Positions 4,346 through 5,824 of a stretch of DNA of 5,824 bases are shown in pieces. Made by a program: the position numbers and the translations under genes. Position 1 is the stretch's first letter. Each line of letters starts with the position of its first letter. The DNA is from Pyrobaculum sp. (GTDB lineage: Archaea > Thermoproteota > Thermoprotei > Thermoproteales > Thermoproteaceae). Under the pieces are notes generated by a model that did no database searches, was not told the origin of the DNA, and saw only the letters and a program-made list of their open reading frames with translations. Location of the stretch: the NCBI GenBank assembly GCA_022759345.1, contig JAEMPK010000160.1, positions 1-5,824 of the forward strand, given 5' to 3'.

Positions 4346-5824
4346 TTATCTGCCTTTGAACTGGGGCTTCTTCTTCTGGAGGAACGACGAGACGCCTTCT
4401 ATTACGTCTTCGGTGCTGAAGAGTATGCCGAATTGCGTGGCTTCTAACATCATGCCGACCCACTGCGGCGCTTCTAGGCCGAAGTTTATGGCGTATTTCG
4501 CCATGGCGAGAGCCAGAGGCGGCTTCTCGGCGAGTTTGTTGGCGAAGGACCTGAGCTCCTGCTCCAACTTGTCGGCGGGCACCACCTTGTTGACTAGGCC
4601 GAGCCGCTCCGCCTCTCTGGCGGGTATCCTGTCGCCGGTGAATATCAACTCCTTGGCCCTGGCTTTGCCGATGAGCCTCGGCAGTCTCTGGGTTCCGCCT
4701 GCGCCGGGTATGAAGCCGAGGTTTATCTCAGGCTGGCCCAGCTCGGCCGTTTCTGCCGCTATTCTGAAGTCGCACGACATAGCCAGCTCGAGTCCGCCGC
4801 CTAACGTGTAGCCGTTCAACCCACAGATGACTGGCCTATCCAGCGACTCAATCCTCTCGAAAAGCATCTGAAGCTTCCGCGACGTCTTGAAGATAGTTAT
4901 GGGCGTGGCCCCCATAAACGCCGTGACGTCCGCCCCGGCGGAGAAGGCCCTACCCGTGCCTGTGATTATGACTACCCTAACCTTGTCGTAATCCATCTGC
5001 TCAATCTCGTCGAGGACCTTCCACAATTCCTCAACCATCTTGGGACTTATGGCGTTCAGCCTCTCAGGCCTGTTGAGGATAATCCAGGCGATGCCGGGCT
5101 CGTACCTCACTATGAGGGTCTCCAGCCTCTTCTCCTCGGCCTTTACGTAGGTGTAGAACCCCTCTCCGGCTTTCTTCCCAAGTTTTCCCCTAGCCACCAT
5201 CTCCCTAAGCAGAGGATCTGGTTCATACTCCTCAAATCCTGTCTTCTGCCGCCACTCCTCTAACGCTTTTACTACTACGTCTATTCCTATTTCGTCTGCC
5301 AACTCAAGCGGTCCCTTCGGCCAGTTTAGACCTAACTTCGCCGCCTTGTCGATATCCTCCCTAGTGGCAATACCCTCCCTCAATAGATAAGCCGCCTCAT
5401 TAACGGCAGGCGCCAGGAGATAAGATACGTCAATTCTATCGCCAGCCGACTTAGGCACCTCAGGCCACTGGAACTTGCCTGGCGCTGGGTATTTGTAGAA
5501 GCCCTCTCCAGACTTTACGCCAAATTTCTTCTGTTGACACTTCTCAACAATCAAAGGACATGGATGAGATTTAAAGCCGCGTCTCAACATGGCATCGCCA
5601 ATGAAGCACACTACGTCGATTCCGGTGAAGTCCATCAAGATAAAGGCGCCCATGGGTAGCCCCGCTTTGTAGATCAAGGCCGAGTCAACCTCTTGTATTG
5701 TGGCTTCGCCGCGGGCCACCATCCAACAAGCTGCCTCATTTACTCTAGCCAATATTCTATTTACTATGAAGCCAGGTACGTCTTTATTTACAACAACGGT
5801 CTGTTTACCCAGCCGAGCCGCATA
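4346..5824 (-). CDS. 3-hydroxyacyl-CoA dehydrogenase / enoyl-CoA hydratase fusion protein (N-terminus outside window)
   Basis: The frame is open to the right edge, so the NAD-binding Rossmann domain and true start are missing; 492 residues are visible (numbered from base 5824). Order: the end of the Rossmann domain and PGFIVNRIL (17-25, with substrate-binding Asn22), a first dehydrogenase C-terminal domain ending GEGFYKYP (to about 113), a second copy with YLLAPAVNEA and GEGFYTY (about 132-226), then a complete enoyl-CoA hydratase domain (about 232-492). The hydratase has FSAGAD and LGGGLEL for the oxyanion hole and both catalytic glutamates, E346 (GGGLELAM) and E366 (GQPEINLG), so it should be active. 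The dehydrogenase-first order is opposite to bacterial FadB. Related crenarchaeal fusions act as crotonyl-CoA hydratase/(S)-3-hydroxybutyryl-CoA dehydrogenase in CO2-fixation cycles through 4-hydroxybutyrate; a beta-oxidation role is also possible. A TTG at 5752 is internal, not the start. The dehydrogenase half has lower GC than the hydratase half. Confidence 0.95.
   Translation of the reverse strand, partial: YAARLGKQTVVVNKDVPGFIVNRILARVNEAACWMVARGEATIQEVDSALIYKAGLPMGAFILMDFTGIDVVCFIGDAMLRRGFKSHPCPLIVEKCQQKKFGVKSGEGFYKYPAPGKFQWPEVPKSAGDRIDVSYLLAPAVNEAAYLLREGIATREDIDKAAKLGLNWPKGPLELADEIGIDVVVKALEEWRQKTGFEEYEPDPLLREMVARGKLGKKAGEGFYTYVKAEEKRLETLIVRYEPGIAWIILNRPERLNAISPKMVEELWKVLDEIEQMDYDKVRVVIITGTGRAFSAGADVTAFMGATPITIFKTSRKLQMLFERIESLDRPVICGLNGYTLGGGLELAMSCDFRIAAETAELGQPEINLGFIPGAGGTQRLPRLIGKARAKELIFTGDRIPAREAERLGLVNKVVPADKLEQELRSFANKLAEKPPLALAMAKYAINFGLEAPQWVGMMLEATQFGILFSTEDVIEGVSSFLQKKKPQFKGR

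Noticed and set aside
4311..4811. 166-codon plus-strand ORF opposite the hydratase domain
   Set aside because: Antisense of a clear enoyl-CoA hydratase domain; its start overlaps the end of the PaREP gene by chance.
5750..5752. TTG as the start of the fusion-enzyme gene
   Set aside because: The frame continues to the window edge and upstream codons encode the conserved dehydrogenase stretch with PGFIVNR, so the real start is outside the window.

Overview
The window looks like the chromosome of a hyperthermophilic crenarchaeon of the Thermoproteales (Pyrobaculum/Thermoproteus type). The reasons are a PaREP-type gene (a paralogous family named after Pyrobaculum aerophilum), TATA-like boxes about 25 bp ahead of start codons (leaderless style), moderately high GC, and a hydroxyacyl-CoA dehydrogenase/enoyl-CoA hydratase fusion of the archaeal type. 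The species is inferred; nothing in the sequence names it.

Layout. (1) Bases 1-1063, plus strand: the end of a branched-chain amino-acid ABC transporter operon, with livG cut by the window edge and overlapping livF by 10 bases. (2) 1104-1712, plus strand: a PhoU-like helical protein with its own TATA-like box and also a Shine-Dalgarno match. (3) 1733-3789, minus strand: a two-gene operon in which an M42 metallo-aminopeptidase is followed, through a 4-base ATGA overlap, by an MscS-family channel with an unusual insertion. (4) 3790-3891: a divergent promoter region with a dyad made of two outward-facing TATA-like elements. (5) 3892-4323, plus strand: a PaREP1/PaREP8-like protein of unknown function with a TTG start. 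(6) 4324-4345: a short AT-rich convergent terminator region. (7) 4346-5824, minus strand: a 3-hydroxyacyl-CoA dehydrogenase/enoyl-CoA hydratase fusion whose N-terminal NAD-binding part lies beyond the right edge.

How the genes may work together. LivG and LivF are the two ATPases of one amino-acid importer. The M42 peptidase trims cytoplasmic peptides to free amino acids and is translationally coupled to a mechanosensitive channel, which hints at a link between peptide or amino-acid pools and osmotic release. The fusion enzyme converts crotonyl-CoA-type substrates through 3-hydroxyacyl-CoA to 3-oxoacyl-CoA. In Thermoproteales this fits the dicarboxylate/4-hydroxybutyrate CO2-fixation cycle as well as beta-oxidation.

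The window is almost fully coding, and the longest gap is 102 bases. I saw no tRNA, rRNA, CRISPR array, insertion sequence or clear new defence system. The most distinctive points are the M42-MscS coupling, the MscS insertion, the divergent promoter dyad and the PaREP protein.
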